From positions 1 through 64,000 of the forward strand of contig JBCBKO010000005.1 in assembly GCA_038521865.1 (NCBI GenBank): a stretch of 64,000 nt of DNA, given 5' to 3'. Under the pieces are notes generated by a model that worked only from the letters and a program-made list of their open reading frames with translations, was not told the DNA's origin and ran no database searches. Made by a program: the position numbers and the translations under genes. The number at the start of each line of letters is the position of its first letter. The first letter of the stretch is position 1. The DNA comes from CALBPI01 sp038521865 (lineage in GTDB: Bacteria > Pseudomonadota > Gammaproteobacteria > Steroidobacterales > Woeseiaceae). Shown piece after piece: positions 1 to 9,414 of this stretch.

Positions 1-579
1 GAGACCCTTGCCATCATCGGGCCATCCGGCGCGGGTAAATCGACGCTGCTTGCATTGTTAGCGGGCCTCGATACCCCGACACGCGGCGAGGTGGCTCTGG
101 ACGGATATTCGTTGCAAGGTCTGGATGAGGACGGCAGGGCTGCGGTTCGCGCCGGGCGTGTTGGCTTCGTCTTTCAGTCGTTTCATCTGATTCCCGCATT
201 GACGGCGCTTGAGAATGTCATGATGCCGCTGGAGCTCACGGGTGAGCCACGGGCGCGCGAATTGGCCCGAGACATCCTGGGCAGTGTGGGGTTGGATCAG
301 CGGCTCACGCATTATCCGGCGCAATTGTCTGGCGGCGAAAAGCAGCGTGTCGCGATCGCGCGCGCCTTCGCGACCCGTCCTTCACTCCTGTTTGCGGATG
401 AACCAACAGGTAATCTCGATCGCGATACCGGAAAAACCGTGGAGCGCTTGCTATTCGATCTCAACCGAGATTTACAAACCACGCTGGTGCTCGTCACTCA
501 CGATCCCGCACTGGCCGCTCAGTGTCAGCGTCGCTTGTCGATTGACGGTGGTCGGCTCGTGAAGGACGAGCGCTCCTGA
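1..579 (+). CDS. ybbA: ABC transporter ATP-binding protein, YbbA/LolD type (5' end outside window)
   Basis: The frame is already open at base 1, so the N-terminus is missing; 192 residues are visible. The Walker A motif GPSGAGKS lies at visible residues 7-14. The signature LSGGEKQRVAIARA and Walker B LLFADEPTGNLD follow, and the D-loop and switch His (LVTHD) are intact, so this is an active ATPase of the MacB/LolD/YbbA branch. The stop codon overlaps the start of the next gene (TGATG), an FtsX-type permease, which matches the E. coli ybbA-ybbP pair. Such pairs couple cytoplasmic ATP hydrolysis to periplasmic work rather than classical import; their substrate is not established. The YbbA name rests mainly on the large permease partner. 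Confidence 0.88.
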   Translation, partial: ETLAIIGPSGAGKSTLLALLAGLDTPTRGEVALDGYSLQGLDEDGRAAVRAGRVGFVFQSFHLIPALTALENVMMPLELTGEPRARELARDILGSVGLDQRLTHYPAQLSGGEKQRVAIARAFATRPSLLFADEPTGNLDRDTGKTVERLLFDLNRDLQTTLVLVTHDPALAAQCQRRLSIDGGRLVKDERS

Positions 580-3065
580 TGCGTGCGTTTCGCTTCGCCT
601 TGTCGGGGATCGCGCGTGAGCTGCGCGCCGGAGAGTTGTTGGTATTGATGGCCGCACTTTCGATTGCGGTCGCAAGCATGACAGCCATTGGGTTTCTCAC
701 CGATCGCATTTCTCGCGCAGTAGCGCTGCAGGCTACCGAAGTGCTCGCGGCGGACCTCAGACTTTCCGGCGGGCGACCACTTGCCGAAGCGCGGCTGGTT
801 GAAGCCGAAACTCAGGGCCTTAACACAGCTTACGGCATCAACTTCCCGTCGGTGGTGTTTTCGGAGCAAACGAGCACGCTCGCCGCACTCAAGGCGGTGT
901 CGTCCGGCTATCCGCTACGAGGAGAATTGCGGATCGCGGATCGATTGTTTGAAACGCCACGCCTTGCGGAGCAGATACCGGCGCCCGGCACCGTATACGC
1001 CGACGCCGCGCTGCTGGCCCGGCTCGGCATCGATGTGGGCGCTCAAATCGAGGTGGGGGCGCTGGTACTCACCGTCACCCAGGTGTTGGTGTATCGCCCA
1101 GACCAGAACCCGGGTTTCAGTGGACTGGCACCCACGTTGTTGATGCACGTTGACGATATTGCGCCGAGCGGTCTGCTCGTTGAGGGTAGCCGGGCCAACT
1201 ATTCACAACTGTTTGCGGGGAATCCCGATCAGGTTGCCGCGTTTGCCGAGGCGCTCCGCGAGAATCGTCCGGAAGGCGTGCGTATCGAGGATCAGGCGGA
1301 ATCCGGCAGCCAGCTTGCCAGCGCAATTGATAGGGCCGGGCGTTTTCTCTCGCTTGCCTCGCTCGTGAGTCTGATTCTCTCTGCTGTTGCGGTCGCGATG
1401 GCAGCTCGCCGCTACGCCGACCGGCGACTGGACAGCGCTGCCTTGATGAAGACTTTTGGTGCGCCGCAGTCATTCGTCCTGCAGGTCGGGGTTTGGCACT
1501 TATTGGTCGTCGGTGTGCTCGCCAGTGCGATCGGTGTCGGCATCGGCTACGCAGCGGAACGCTTGTTGTCGAGTGCGCTCTCGGGCTGGCTGCGCGGTGA
1601 CTTGCCGGCTGCAGGGTGGGCGCCGGTACTGCCGGGTGTTGCCACGGCCATGGTGTTGCTGGTTGGCTTCGGCCTACCCGCATTGTTGCGCCTCGGCGAT
1701 ACACCGCCCATGCGCGTCTTGCGCCACGATCTCGAACCGCCACCGCCCGGTATCTGGCTGACCTATGGTGCGGCACTCGGTGCACTGGGGTTGATTGTGT
1801 TCTGGGCGGTACCTGAGGTGAATCTGCTGGCGATTATCCTCGGCGGTACGCTCGCAACCTCGGCAGTACTCGTTCTGGGCGGGCGTGGCCTGGTGGCATT
1901 GCTTGGCAAGTTGCGCGGACAGGTCGGTGTCTCATGGCGCTACGGACTGGCCAACGTGGCACGTCGTGGCGGCGACAGCGCAATCCAGGTGGTCGCGTTT
2001 GGACTTGGACTGATGGTGCTCTTGCTACTCACCCTGGTCCGCAACGATCTGTTAGATGGTTGGAATGCGACTGTGCCGACCGATGCACCAAATCAATTCC
2101 TGATCAATATTCAGCCGGACGAGCGAGATAGCATTCGTCAGTTGTTCGCCGAAGCGGCGCTGGGCGAGGTCGAATTTGTGCCGTTGGTCCGCGGTCGAAT
2201 CAACACGATCAATGGCCTCACGCCTAGCGAGTGGCGCGAGCAGGGTCGTGGCGCCTGGCGCGCGGGTCGTGAGATGAATCTCTCGTGGTCGGCCACGCTG
2301 GACCCCAGTAATGAAGTTGTTCGCGGCGAGTACTGGTCCGCCGATCATGCAGGCCCGCCGGAGGTCTCGGTTGATGAGGACATCGCGGCTGAGATGGGGC
2401 TGACCATCGGTGATCAGCTCGCGATCGACATTGCCGGCGTGGAGCGCATCGCGACCGTCAGCAGCCTCAGGACGATCGACTGGGATTCGTTCAAGCCGAA
2501 TTTCTTTATGGTTCTGAGTCCTGACGGCATGCAGGCGCTGCCGCAGACCTACATCACCTCACTCTATATCTCGGAAAACCAGACCGGCGTGTTGCGCCAA
2601 CTTGTGCGCCAACATCCGAGCGTGTCGGTGATCGATATTGATGCAGCACTCGCGCAGGTACGGGGCATCATCCAGAAAGCGACCCTCGCGGTGCAATACG
2701 TGTTCTTGTTTACGCTCGCGGCGGGCGTCGTTGTGTTGTTTGCGGCGATCCAATCGACGCTGGACGAGCGTCGTTTCGAGAGCGCGTTGTTGCGCACGTT
2801 CGGCGCCTCTCGCCGTGTGGTGTTGACGGGCATCCTGGCCGAGTTCTCAGCGTTGGGCTTGTTGGCCGGGATCTGCGCCGCTACCGGTGCGAGCATCATC
2901 GGCATAATCGTCGCCCGAGAGCTATTCGATTTGCCTATGGGGCTAAACCCGGTCTTGTGGTTTGCCGGCACGATCGGTGGATTGTTGCTGGTCGGTATCA
3001 GCGGCACCCTCGCCGCCCAAGGCGCTGCCAAAGCGCCGCCGGTGAACACGCTGCGCGGTCACTGA
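579..3065 (+). CDS. ybbP: FtsX-family ABC permease, YbbP type
   Basis: This 828-residue inner-membrane protein matches the usual size of YbbP-like permeases (about 800). It has an N-terminal membrane segment, a large periplasmic region and a first FtsX core near residues 255-375 (ALMKTFGAPQSFVLQVG). Further membrane segments lie near 390-500, a second periplasmic region follows, and a C-terminal FtsX domain lies around 705-825 (RRFESALLRTFGASRRVVL). The duplicated FtsX layout with extra central helices is characteristic of YbbP/DUF214 permeases. It is translationally coupled to the upstream ATPase. Its 3' end overlaps the convergent membrane-protein gene by 7 bases, so no terminator fits between them. 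Confidence 0.87.
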   Translation: MRAFRFALSGIARELRAGELLVLMAALSIAVASMTAIGFLTDRISRAVALQATEVLAADLRLSGGRPLAEARLVEAETQGLNTAYGINFPSVVFSEQTSTLAALKAVSSGYPLRGELRIADRLFETPRLAEQIPAPGTVYADAALLARLGIDVGAQIEVGALVLTVTQVLVYRPDQNPGFSGLAPTLLMHVDDIAPSGLLVEGSRANYSQLFAGNPDQVAAFAEALRENRPEGVRIEDQAESGSQLASAIDRAGRFLSLASLVSLILSAVAVAMAARRYADRRLDSAALMKTFGAPQSFVLQVGVWHLLVVGVLASAIGVGIGYAAERLLSSALSGWLRGDLPAAGWAPVLPGVATAMVLLVGFGLPALLRLGDTPPMRVLRHDLEPPPPGIWLTYGAALGALGLIVFWAVPEVNLLAIILGGTLATSAVLVLGGRGLVALLGKLRGQVGVSWRYGLANVARRGGDSAIQVVAFGLGLMVLLLLTLVRNDLLDGWNATVPTDAPNQFLINIQPDERDSIRQLFAEAALGEVEFVPLVRGRINTINGLTPSEWREQGRGAWRAGREMNLSWSATLDPSNEVVRGEYWSADHAGPPEVSVDEDIAAEMGLTIGDQLAIDIAGVERIATVSSLRTIDWDSFKPNFFMVLSPDGMQALPQTYITSLYISENQTGVLRQLVRQHPSVSVIDIDAALAQVRGIIQKATLAVQYVFLFTLAAGVVVLFAAIQSTLDERRFESALLRTFGASRRVVLTGILAEFSALGLLAGICAATGASIIGIIVARELFDLPMGLNPVLWFAGTIGGLLLVGISGTLAAQGAAKAPPVNTLRGH

Positions 3066-4000
3066 TCTGATTGTTTCGCTGCCTTGGCCGCCGCTTTCGC
3101 GGCTTTTTTGGCAGCTTTTTTCTCCACCTTAGCTTTGCGTTTCTGTACGGTCTTCTCGCTCGGTGGATCGACAGCCTCACGCACGGCTTTGATCACGTTG
3201 ACCTCACCGGTGGCGAGGAGCTCATCGAAGCGACTACGACAGATACTCCAGGTTGCACCTATCACAGCGAGATTGATGCCGAGCATCAGCGCACTGATGC
3301 TGATCGTGTCGGAAAAGTCGCCGAGCCAGTCTGGTAATCGGATGCGAAATGCCACGTCCAGTAAAGCGCCGAGAATGCTCTGCACGATTTCAATCTCGAG
3401 CAGCACGTTCTCGAAAAACCACAGTGTGATTTTCAAAAGAAATACGAGTACCGCGAGTTCCGTGAGCGCCTGAAACCAGTTTTTGCTGTAGCAAAGCGCT
3501 GCGGCGGCAAGCGTCACGACCGCCGCTTGAGAGGTGGCATGCGCGATCAACAATAGAAGGCTGGCGGTTGCACTCCACCAGGGACCGTCTTCGATGATGG
3601 CGACTTCGCCATCAATCACACCGGTCACAAACGCGATCATGCTCAGCAGAATGACAGCGGGGATTAGTGTTGCGGCAATCCACGGGAAATCATCAGCACC
3701 CGCCAGTTCCGTTCGAAAAAGATATCGCCGAATCGGTAACGCCAGGAAGACCGCAATCAACACCACAGGCCAACTGATCGCGCTCAGCAGACCGTTGTTG
3801 CTCTCGGCGAAGTAAAGGTTGCCGGCAACGCCCAGCGCCAGTCCGGCAGCGGTCAGCACCGCGAGGGCGGTGAAGGGCCGCGTGCCGAGCATCGCGGGCA
3901 AGTTGTCATCATCACGGCTTCGGTTGAACGCCGCGTTGAGCGCGGGTCCCATGTCAGCAAACCCGTCGCGAGCCGTCCTGTATAGATGGACGAGTTTCAT
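3059..4000 (-). CDS. Uncharacterised six-helix membrane protein with Lys/Ala-rich tail
   Basis: I do not recognise this 313-residue protein as a named family. About six hydrophobic segments are visible, including ALAVLTAAGLALGVAGNLYF, LLSAISWPVVLIAVFLAL and ISISALMLGINLAVIGATW. They are followed by a highly basic, probably cytoplasmic tail with repeated KKAAKKAAKAA-type residues. The ATG at 4000 was chosen because it overlaps the oxyR stop (ATGA). A longer in-frame start at 4096 would run back over the oxyR coding sequence. Membership of the phrB-oxyR operon suggests co-expression with oxidative or light stress genes. Function is unknown. Confidence 0.75.
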   Translation of the reverse strand: MKLVHLYRTARDGFADMGPALNAAFNRSRDDDNLPAMLGTRPFTALAVLTAAGLALGVAGNLYFAESNNGLLSAISWPVVLIAVFLALPIRRYLFRTELAGADDFPWIAATLIPAVILLSMIAFVTGVIDGEVAIIEDGPWWSATASLLLLIAHATSQAAVVTLAAAALCYSKNWFQALTELAVLVFLLKITLWFFENVLLEIEIVQSILGALLDVAFRIRLPDWLGDFSDTISISALMLGINLAVIGATWSICRSRFDELLATGEVNVIKAVREAVDPPSEKTVQKRKAKVEKKAAKKAAKAAAKAAKQSDQ

Positions 4001-4917
4001 GCGTGTTGGCAGTGGCCTGGAAAGTTGACGGATACTTCTCGGATCGTGTCGCACACGGACTTCAGCAACGCTGCTCTCGGATGACTTGATCGCCATACGC
4101 CGACAATCGTTCGACTGGGTGCCGGCGCGTCGAACGGCAGTGATACGAGACCATCATCGTCGCGAATCGCGAGTTCCGGTAGCAGTGTCACACCGGCACC
4201 ACCGGCCACCATTTGCCGAAGCGTCTCAAGACTCGTGGCGCGGAATTCATCCTCGTTCACGCCACCCGCCAGACTGCAGACCTCGAGCGCCTGATCGCGC
4301 AGGCAGTGACCGTCCTCCAGCAGCAAGAAATGCTCATCGGCGATATCGGTCTCGGAGACTGTCTCGCGGCTTGCGAGCGCGTGCTGCGGGTCAACGGCGA
4401 GTCGGAATGGCTCCTTGAATAGCTCTGCGGAATCGCAGCCCTGAAGGTTCAAGGGCAGTGCCAACACGCCGAGATCGACGTCGCCGGCCTGAATCTCCGC
4501 CATGAGGTGGTCGGTCTGTAACTCAAGGTACAGGCATTTCAATCGATCGAATCGCGATTTGATGTCCGGTGCGATGCACGGCAGAAGATAGGGCGCCAGC
4601 GTCGGGATCAACGCGACCTTGATGCGACCGGCTTCGGGATCCTGATGCACCTGTGCGAGCTCATTGATGCTGTGTGCCTCGGCCAGCAAACCCCGTGCGC
4701 GACTTGCGATAGCCTCTCCGGTCTCGGTCAGTTGGATGCCTTTACTGTGGCGCTCGACCAGCGTGACGCCGAGTTGTTCCTCGAGCTTCTTGATCTGGGT
4801 GCTGAGCGTCGGCTGGGTGACAAAGCAGGCCTCTGCTGCCCTGCCAAAGTGTCGGTGCTCATCAAGCGCGACGAGGTAACTCAACATGCGCAGGTTGAAG
4901 TGCAGGTTTGCGCTCAT
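3997..4917 (-). CDS. oxyR: Hydrogen-peroxide-sensing LysR-type regulator OxyR
   Basis: This 306-residue LysR-type regulator has an N-terminal winged helix-turn-helix (HFGRAAEACFVTQPTLSTQI) and a C-terminal sensor domain. The sensor carries the OxyR signature EDGHCLRDQALEVC, whose two cysteines correspond to the Cys199/Cys208 redox pair of E. coli OxyR. It should therefore form the regulatory disulfide with peroxide and activate antioxidant genes. Its ATG overlaps the stop of the upstream photolyase gene (ATGA), and its stop overlaps the start of the downstream membrane protein. It therefore appears to lack its own divergent target or promoter here and is read from the photolyase side. Confidence 0.93.
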   Translation of the reverse strand: MSANLHFNLRMLSYLVALDEHRHFGRAAEACFVTQPTLSTQIKKLEEQLGVTLVERHSKGIQLTETGEAIASRARGLLAEAHSINELAQVHQDPEAGRIKVALIPTLAPYLLPCIAPDIKSRFDRLKCLYLELQTDHLMAEIQAGDVDLGVLALPLNLQGCDSAELFKEPFRLAVDPQHALASRETVSETDIADEHFLLLEDGHCLRDQALEVCSLAGGVNEDEFRATSLETLRQMVAGGAGVTLLPELAIRDDDGLVSLPFDAPAPSRTIVGVWRSSHPRAALLKSVCDTIREVSVNFPGHCQHA

Positions 4918-6353
4918 GAAACTTCCTTTAGCGCCTTGAATGCGGACAGTGCTGATTCACGACTGGTCTTGAGATCGGCGATCGGAGCAGCATAGTCACG
5001 ATCGAGCTCAAATCCGAGTCGCTCTGCGTCTTTCGCTGGCAGCTTCCAGGGTGCGTGGACGTATTTCTTTGGAAGGCCCGCCACCTCAGGAACCCATTTG
5101 CGGACATAGTCGCCCTCCGGGTCGAAGCGCTCCCCTTGCGAAACTGGATTGAAAATCCGGAAGTAGGGTGCAGCGTCGACACCGCAGCCCGCCGACCATT
5201 GCCAGCCGAGGGTATTGGCAGGTAAATCCGCATCCACCAGCGTGTCCCAAAACCAGCGCGCGCCATGCAGCCAATGCGTGCGGATATTTTTGACCAGAAA
5301 CGATGCCACGATCATGCGTACTCGATTGTGCATCCAGCCGGTTTGCCAGAGCTGGCGCATGCCCGCGTCGACGATGGGAATGCCCGTTTGCCCGTCTTGC
5401 CAGGCCTTGAGCTGAGCTGGGTCTTCACGCCATTCGAAGTGGCGGAATTTCGGGTTCATTGGCTGGTCTGTCGTGTCCGGAAAATGGAACAGCGCATAGT
5501 GCGAGAACTCGCGCCATCCGAGCTCACTCAAATAGACTTCGCGACCATCACTCTCGGGCGTATGTGAAGTGATGATTTGCCACAGTCTGCGAATGGAAAG
5601 TTCACCGAAATGCAGATGTGGTGAGAGTCGTGACACACCGTCTATGCCCGGAAGATTCCTCGCCTCGTCGTAATTGCTGGCCGCGTCGATCGCGAATCTC
5701 TGTGCCTGTTCTGCCGCTGCACGCTCGCCCGGTTGCCATGTCGCTTCGATGCCCTTATCCCAGCGAATGTCTGGCAACAAGCCAAGCGACTGGAGCGTCT
5801 GGGAGTGCAGAGGTGTCTTCGGTGGTGTGAGTGCTACCGGGGCGTCTTCGGGTTCGGCGCTGGCCGCCATGGGTTTGGCAGCGCGCCAGTAAGGGGTGAA
5901 TACCTTGTACGGTGTGCCCGTCTTGGTCATCACCGCCCAGGGCTCGGTGAGCAAGCTGCCGTTGTGGGAGCAAACGGTGAGCCCATCGGCTTCGAGCGCT
6001 TGCTTGACCGTCGTATCGCGTTCTCGAGTCCAGGGTTCATAGAGTCGGTTCCAGTGCACTTCACTGGCACCGCTTTCCTCAATCAGTTTGCGCAAAACCT
6101 CCAGTGCCTCACCCTCGCGGATAACGAGTGGCGACCCTTTGGCCTCCAGTGCGTCTTGCAGCGATGCAAGGCTATGGTGCAACCACCAGTCGCTGGCCTC
6201 CCCGGGCGTCCAGTCGCCCTGCGCTGCCCGGTCGTCGATATAGACCGGCACGATATGCTCACAGCTGTCGAGGGCGGCGAGGAGCGCGGGGTGGTCATCC
6301 AGTCGCAGATCGCGCCGGAACCAAACCAGCGCGGTTTTCGGTGTCATACTCAT
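4914..6353 (-). CDS. phrB: Deoxyribodipyrimidine photo-lyase (class I CPD photolyase)
   Basis: The protein repairs UV-induced cyclobutane pyrimidine dimers with reduced FAD and light. The N-terminal antenna Rossmann domain starts TALVWFRRDLRLDDHPAL. The C-terminal FAD domain carries the photolyase block GWQWSAGCGVDAAPYFRIFN and the GMRQLWQTGWMHNRVRM helix. Length from the chosen ATG is 479 residues, normal for class I enzymes. Several in-frame ATGs lie at 6359, 6353 and 6347 with no strong ribosome site, so the start is uncertain by a few codons; an ATG at 6425 would run into the divergent ycgN. It overlaps oxyR by ATGA, linking photorepair and peroxide sensing in one transcript. Confidence 0.9.
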   Translation of the reverse strand: MSMTPKTALVWFRRDLRLDDHPALLAALDSCEHIVPVYIDDRAAQGDWTPGEASDWWLHHSLASLQDALEAKGSPLVIREGEALEVLRKLIEESGASEVHWNRLYEPWTRERDTTVKQALEADGLTVCSHNGSLLTEPWAVMTKTGTPYKVFTPYWRAAKPMAASAEPEDAPVALTPPKTPLHSQTLQSLGLLPDIRWDKGIEATWQPGERAAAEQAQRFAIDAASNYDEARNLPGIDGVSRLSPHLHFGELSIRRLWQIITSHTPESDGREVYLSELGWREFSHYALFHFPDTTDQPMNPKFRHFEWREDPAQLKAWQDGQTGIPIVDAGMRQLWQTGWMHNRVRMIVASFLVKNIRTHWLHGARWFWDTLVDADLPANTLGWQWSAGCGVDAAPYFRIFNPVSQGERFDPEGDYVRKWVPEVAGLPKKYVHAPWKLPAKDAERLGFELDRDYAAPIADLKTSRESALSAFKALKEVS

Positions 6354-6390
6354 CGCCATATTGTAGCGCGGACCGAGGGAGTCGCTGCGC

Positions 6391-6882
6391 ATGAACAACA
6401 GCGAGACATCGTTCTGGGAGCACAAGTCGCTCGGTGAGATGAACGCCGAGGAATGGGAGTCACTGTGCGACGGCTGCGGATTGTGCTGTTTGCATAAGTT
6501 CGAAGATGAATCGGATGGCGAGGTCTACTACGCCGACGTCGCTTGCCACTTATTGGACCTCGGGACCTGTCGCTGCACCGACTATCCCAACCGACGCGCC
6601 CGAGTGCCGGACTGCGTCCAGCTCTCCGCCGAAAGCGTGGGAAGCCTGTCCTGGCTCCCCTATTCCTGTGCTTACCGCCGCCTCGACGAGGGGCGCGGGC
6701 TAGCCGCTTGGCATCCCTTGATTTCAGGTACCCGCGACTCGGTGGTGGCAGCCGGTATCAGTGCAGGCCTTTTCGCGCGCGCCGGTGAAGCTACGAGACC
6801 ACCTCATCCCGATGACGTCACGCTCACGCAGTGGCAAACTCACGACCCGTTAGATGCCGAGGACTATGCAACGGATGAATAA
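6391..6882 (+). CDS. ycgN: YcgN family cysteine-cluster protein (UPF0260)
   Basis: This 163-residue protein follows the YcgN pattern from end to end: SLCDGCGLCCLHKFED near the N-terminus, then DVACHLLDLGTCRCTDYPNR, PDCVQLS, SWLPYSCAYRRL and AWHPLISG. The many spaced cysteines suggest metal or Fe-S binding, but the biochemical role of the family is not known to me. The start lies about 37 bases from the divergent photolyase, so the two probably share a promoter region. It overlaps the next gene, a nitroreductase, by 8 bases and is likely cotranscribed with it. Confidence 0.88.
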   Translation: MNNSETSFWEHKSLGEMNAEEWESLCDGCGLCCLHKFEDESDGEVYYADVACHLLDLGTCRCTDYPNRRARVPDCVQLSAESVGSLSWLPYSCAYRRLDEGRGLAAWHPLISGTRDSVVAAGISAGLFARAGEATRPPHPDDVTLTQWQTHDPLDAEDYATDE

Positions 6883-7546
6883 GCCCGCTTTCCAGCCTCT
6901 GGACAAATACCGTCGACTGACTCCTGATGCGATGATCGATCGCTCGGCCGAGCTGTTCGAAGATCTCAATCGCCGTAGAACCGTGCGGGACTTTTCCAAT
7001 GAGCCTGTGCCGCGCGCGGTCATCGAGAATTGTCTAAAGGTGGCGAACACAGCCCCGAGTGGCGCCAATATGCAGCCATGGCATTTCTCGGTGATATCCG
7101 ACCCTGCGGTGAAGGCGCGAGTGCGTGAAGCCGCCGAAGCGGAGGAGCGAGAGTTTTATGAGCATCGCGCCTCGGATGAATGGTTGGATGCGTTACAAAA
7201 GTTCGGCACGAACGCCGAGAAGCCGTTTCTGGAGACAGCCCCCTTCCTGATCAGCATCTTTATGCAAAAGTTCGCGATTGACGAGGCGGGAAATAAAACC
7301 AAGCACTATTACCCGCAGGAATCGGTGGGTCTTGCTACCGGCATGCTGATTGCGGCCTTGCACCAGTGCGGGCTGGCCTCACTGACACACACACCGAGCC
7401 CGATGGGTTTCTTGAATGAGATTTGCAGCCGACCGAAACACGAACGTGCCTATCTGTTGCTTGTTGTCGGTTATCCGGCGTCAGATGCCAAGGTGCCTGT
7501 GATTTCACGCAAAGCGCTACCCGAATTCACAACTTTTATCGAATAG
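6875..7546 (+). CDS. Nitroreductase-fold flavoprotein, iodotyrosine deiodinase-like
   Basis: This FMN-dependent nitroreductase-fold protein has 223 residues from the ATG at 6875, which has a GAGGA site upstream; an in-frame ATG lies at 6854. The N-terminus has the FMN-binding RRTVRDFSNEPVP and APSGANMQPWHFSV. The middle and C-terminus resemble iodotyrosine deiodinase rather than NfsB: EREFYEHR, then TNAEKPFLETAPFLI, HYYPQESVGLATG and KHERAYLLLVVGYPA. The lid residues that bind the halotyrosine zwitterion in IYD (Glu, Tyr four later, and Lys after TN) all appear conserved. A reductive dehalogenase role on halotyrosines is therefore plausible but inferred. It overlaps ycgN. Confidence 0.82.
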   Translation: MNKPAFQPLDKYRRLTPDAMIDRSAELFEDLNRRRTVRDFSNEPVPRAVIENCLKVANTAPSGANMQPWHFSVISDPAVKARVREAAEAEEREFYEHRASDEWLDALQKFGTNAEKPFLETAPFLISIFMQKFAIDEAGNKTKHYYPQESVGLATGMLIAALHQCGLASLTHTPSPMGFLNEICSRPKHERAYLLLVVGYPASDAKVPVISRKALPEFTTFIE

Positions 7547-7627
7547 CGCGCTCTGGTTAGCTGTTTTTTTCCGAGCTTTACGGCATGCTTCGCTTGGGAC
7601 TCTTTTAACTATTCCAAGGATTAATCT

Positions 7628-9388
7628 GTGAAAACACTGCGTTTTTGTGTGTTTACACTCGTGTTGGGTGTGGCAACGGTTGCTTGCGGTGACGACGAGG
7701 CTACACCCGCTGCGGGCAGCGGCAAGATCAGCACCGCGCTACTCGAGTATGTGCCTGGCGATTCTCCTTATGTGTTTGCGGCACTGGAACCTCAGCCAGC
7801 GGCACTTCAGGAGAAGTTCGAGCCGATGCTCGAAATGGCGGTCGATCAGTACCACAACCTGTTTCTGCAGGCACGCTCCGCAATGACCAAAGGCGATAAC
7901 GAATCCGCGTCGGACGATTTGATCAACGTGCTTGATGTGCTGATCGAAGAAACGGAAGACGGTGACCTTTCCGGGCTCGGTTTCGATTCGAAAAAGGACG
8001 TGCCGGTGATCTACGGCCACGGACTGCTGCCTGTTGTTCGAATGACGATCTCCGATCCGGATGCCTGGGCCAGCACCTACGCCCGATTGACTGCCGATCT
8101 TGAGAACGCACCGACGAAAATTACGGTTGATGGGCTCGACATTGACGTCTTCGGTGGCGACGCGCCTGCTCAGATTTTTATCGCGCAACAGGATGGCACC
8201 GTCGCATTGTCGCTTGGACCGGCCGATCTTGCGCCTGCGATCATCGGTGAGTTGATGGGCGCGACCAAGCCTGCCGAGTCGATTGTGGATTCGGGTGCTC
8301 TCGCTGCAGTGTCGCAGCGCTATGGATTCACTCCTCAGATGCAGGGATTCGTCGACTTCACGAAGATTTTTGGCATGCTGCAGGCGAGTGGGAACCCGAT
8401 CAACGATGCGCTTTTCGGCTCGGCACCCACGTTACCGCTGGAGTTGGACGAGATCTGTAGTCAGGAAATGACAGGTCTCGTGCAGATCATGCCGCGGATG
8501 GTAGTTGGTGCAACGCGCATCGACGAAGAGGGCACAGACACCCTTGTGGTGTTCGAAATGCGCGAGGATGTTGCGACAGCATTGAAGCCGATTGCGGGCA
8601 CTATGGCGGGCCTCTCCACCAGCACGAAGGCCGCGCTGAAGTTGGGTGGTGCAATCAATCTGCTCGGACTGCGTAACTGGGTAGAGACATCGCTCGGAGC
8701 GGCCGCCGAGTCGCCTTTCGAATGCGAGCAGCTCGTCCCGCTCAATGAGATGGTGGCTCAGGCGGTTGGCGCAACGCAGCAGCAGCTGCCGCCGATCGTG
8801 TACAACCTGCAGGGCTACAGCATTGAGATTGGCAGCTTTGAAGGCATGGAAGGCATTGCAGAGCAGCAGATGCCGGAGAACCTTGAGCTGGATCTGACTG
8901 TCGGTTTCAAGAATGTGGAGGGCTTGTTGATGATGGGTCAGATGATGGCGCCGCAGCTGGCTGAGCTCGCACTCGAACCTAATGGTGAGGCAGTTCCGAT
9001 CCCTGACGGTCTCGCGGGCCCGATTCCTATCGACGGTTTCATGGCGATGACAGACGATCTGATCTCCTTGAGCATCGGCGAAGACGCGGAGTCGCGCGCC
9101 GAAGCGCGAGCAACGGCGACCGTCGATGGCGAAACACCTCTGCTGACGCGCATGGACATCGATGCTGGTGCGTACTTCAAGTTCATTGCTGAGATGTCTG
9201 AGAGCGCTATGAGCCCGATGATGGAATCGGACTCGCTTCCTGAGGACCAGCTCAAGATGCTCGAAAGTCAGCAAGCGAACATGCGGGCAATGGCAGAGGC
9301 CTACGAGGCCGTTCTCGACCGGCTGAGCTTTGAAGTGGTCCTGACCGACCGTGGTCTGGAGATGCCGGCGACGGCAACCTTCAAATAG
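7628..9388 (+). CDS. Large uncharacterised lipoprotein
   Basis: The start is GTG at 7628, with AAGGA seven bases upstream. The 586-residue product begins with a lipoprotein signal peptide whose lipobox-like VATVACG places the lipidated Cys near residue 20, followed by DDE, so it is probably anchored in an envelope membrane. The rest is soluble, acidic and Met-rich. It contains YVPGDSPYVFAALEP, a phrase typical of large uncharacterised gammaproteobacterial lipoproteins, and no enzymatic motif. It stands alone, with a strong terminator immediately downstream. Function unknown. Confidence 0.8.
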   Translation: MKTLRFCVFTLVLGVATVACGDDEATPAAGSGKISTALLEYVPGDSPYVFAALEPQPAALQEKFEPMLEMAVDQYHNLFLQARSAMTKGDNESASDDLINVLDVLIEETEDGDLSGLGFDSKKDVPVIYGHGLLPVVRMTISDPDAWASTYARLTADLENAPTKITVDGLDIDVFGGDAPAQIFIAQQDGTVALSLGPADLAPAIIGELMGATKPAESIVDSGALAAVSQRYGFTPQMQGFVDFTKIFGMLQASGNPINDALFGSAPTLPLELDEICSQEMTGLVQIMPRMVVGATRIDEEGTDTLVVFEMREDVATALKPIAGTMAGLSTSTKAALKLGGAINLLGLRNWVETSLGAAAESPFECEQLVPLNEMVAQAVGATQQQLPPIVYNLQGYSIEIGSFEGMEGIAEQQMPENLELDLTVGFKNVEGLLMMGQMMAPQLAELALEPNGEAVPIPDGLAGPIPIDGFMAMTDDLISLSIGEDAESRAEARATATVDGETPLLTRMDIDAGAYFKFIAEMSESAMSPMMESDSLPEDQLKMLESQQANMRAMAEAYEAVLDRLSFEVVLTDRGLEMPATATFK

Positions 9389-9414
9389 GTCGGAAGACAA
9401 ATAGTCCTAATGCT

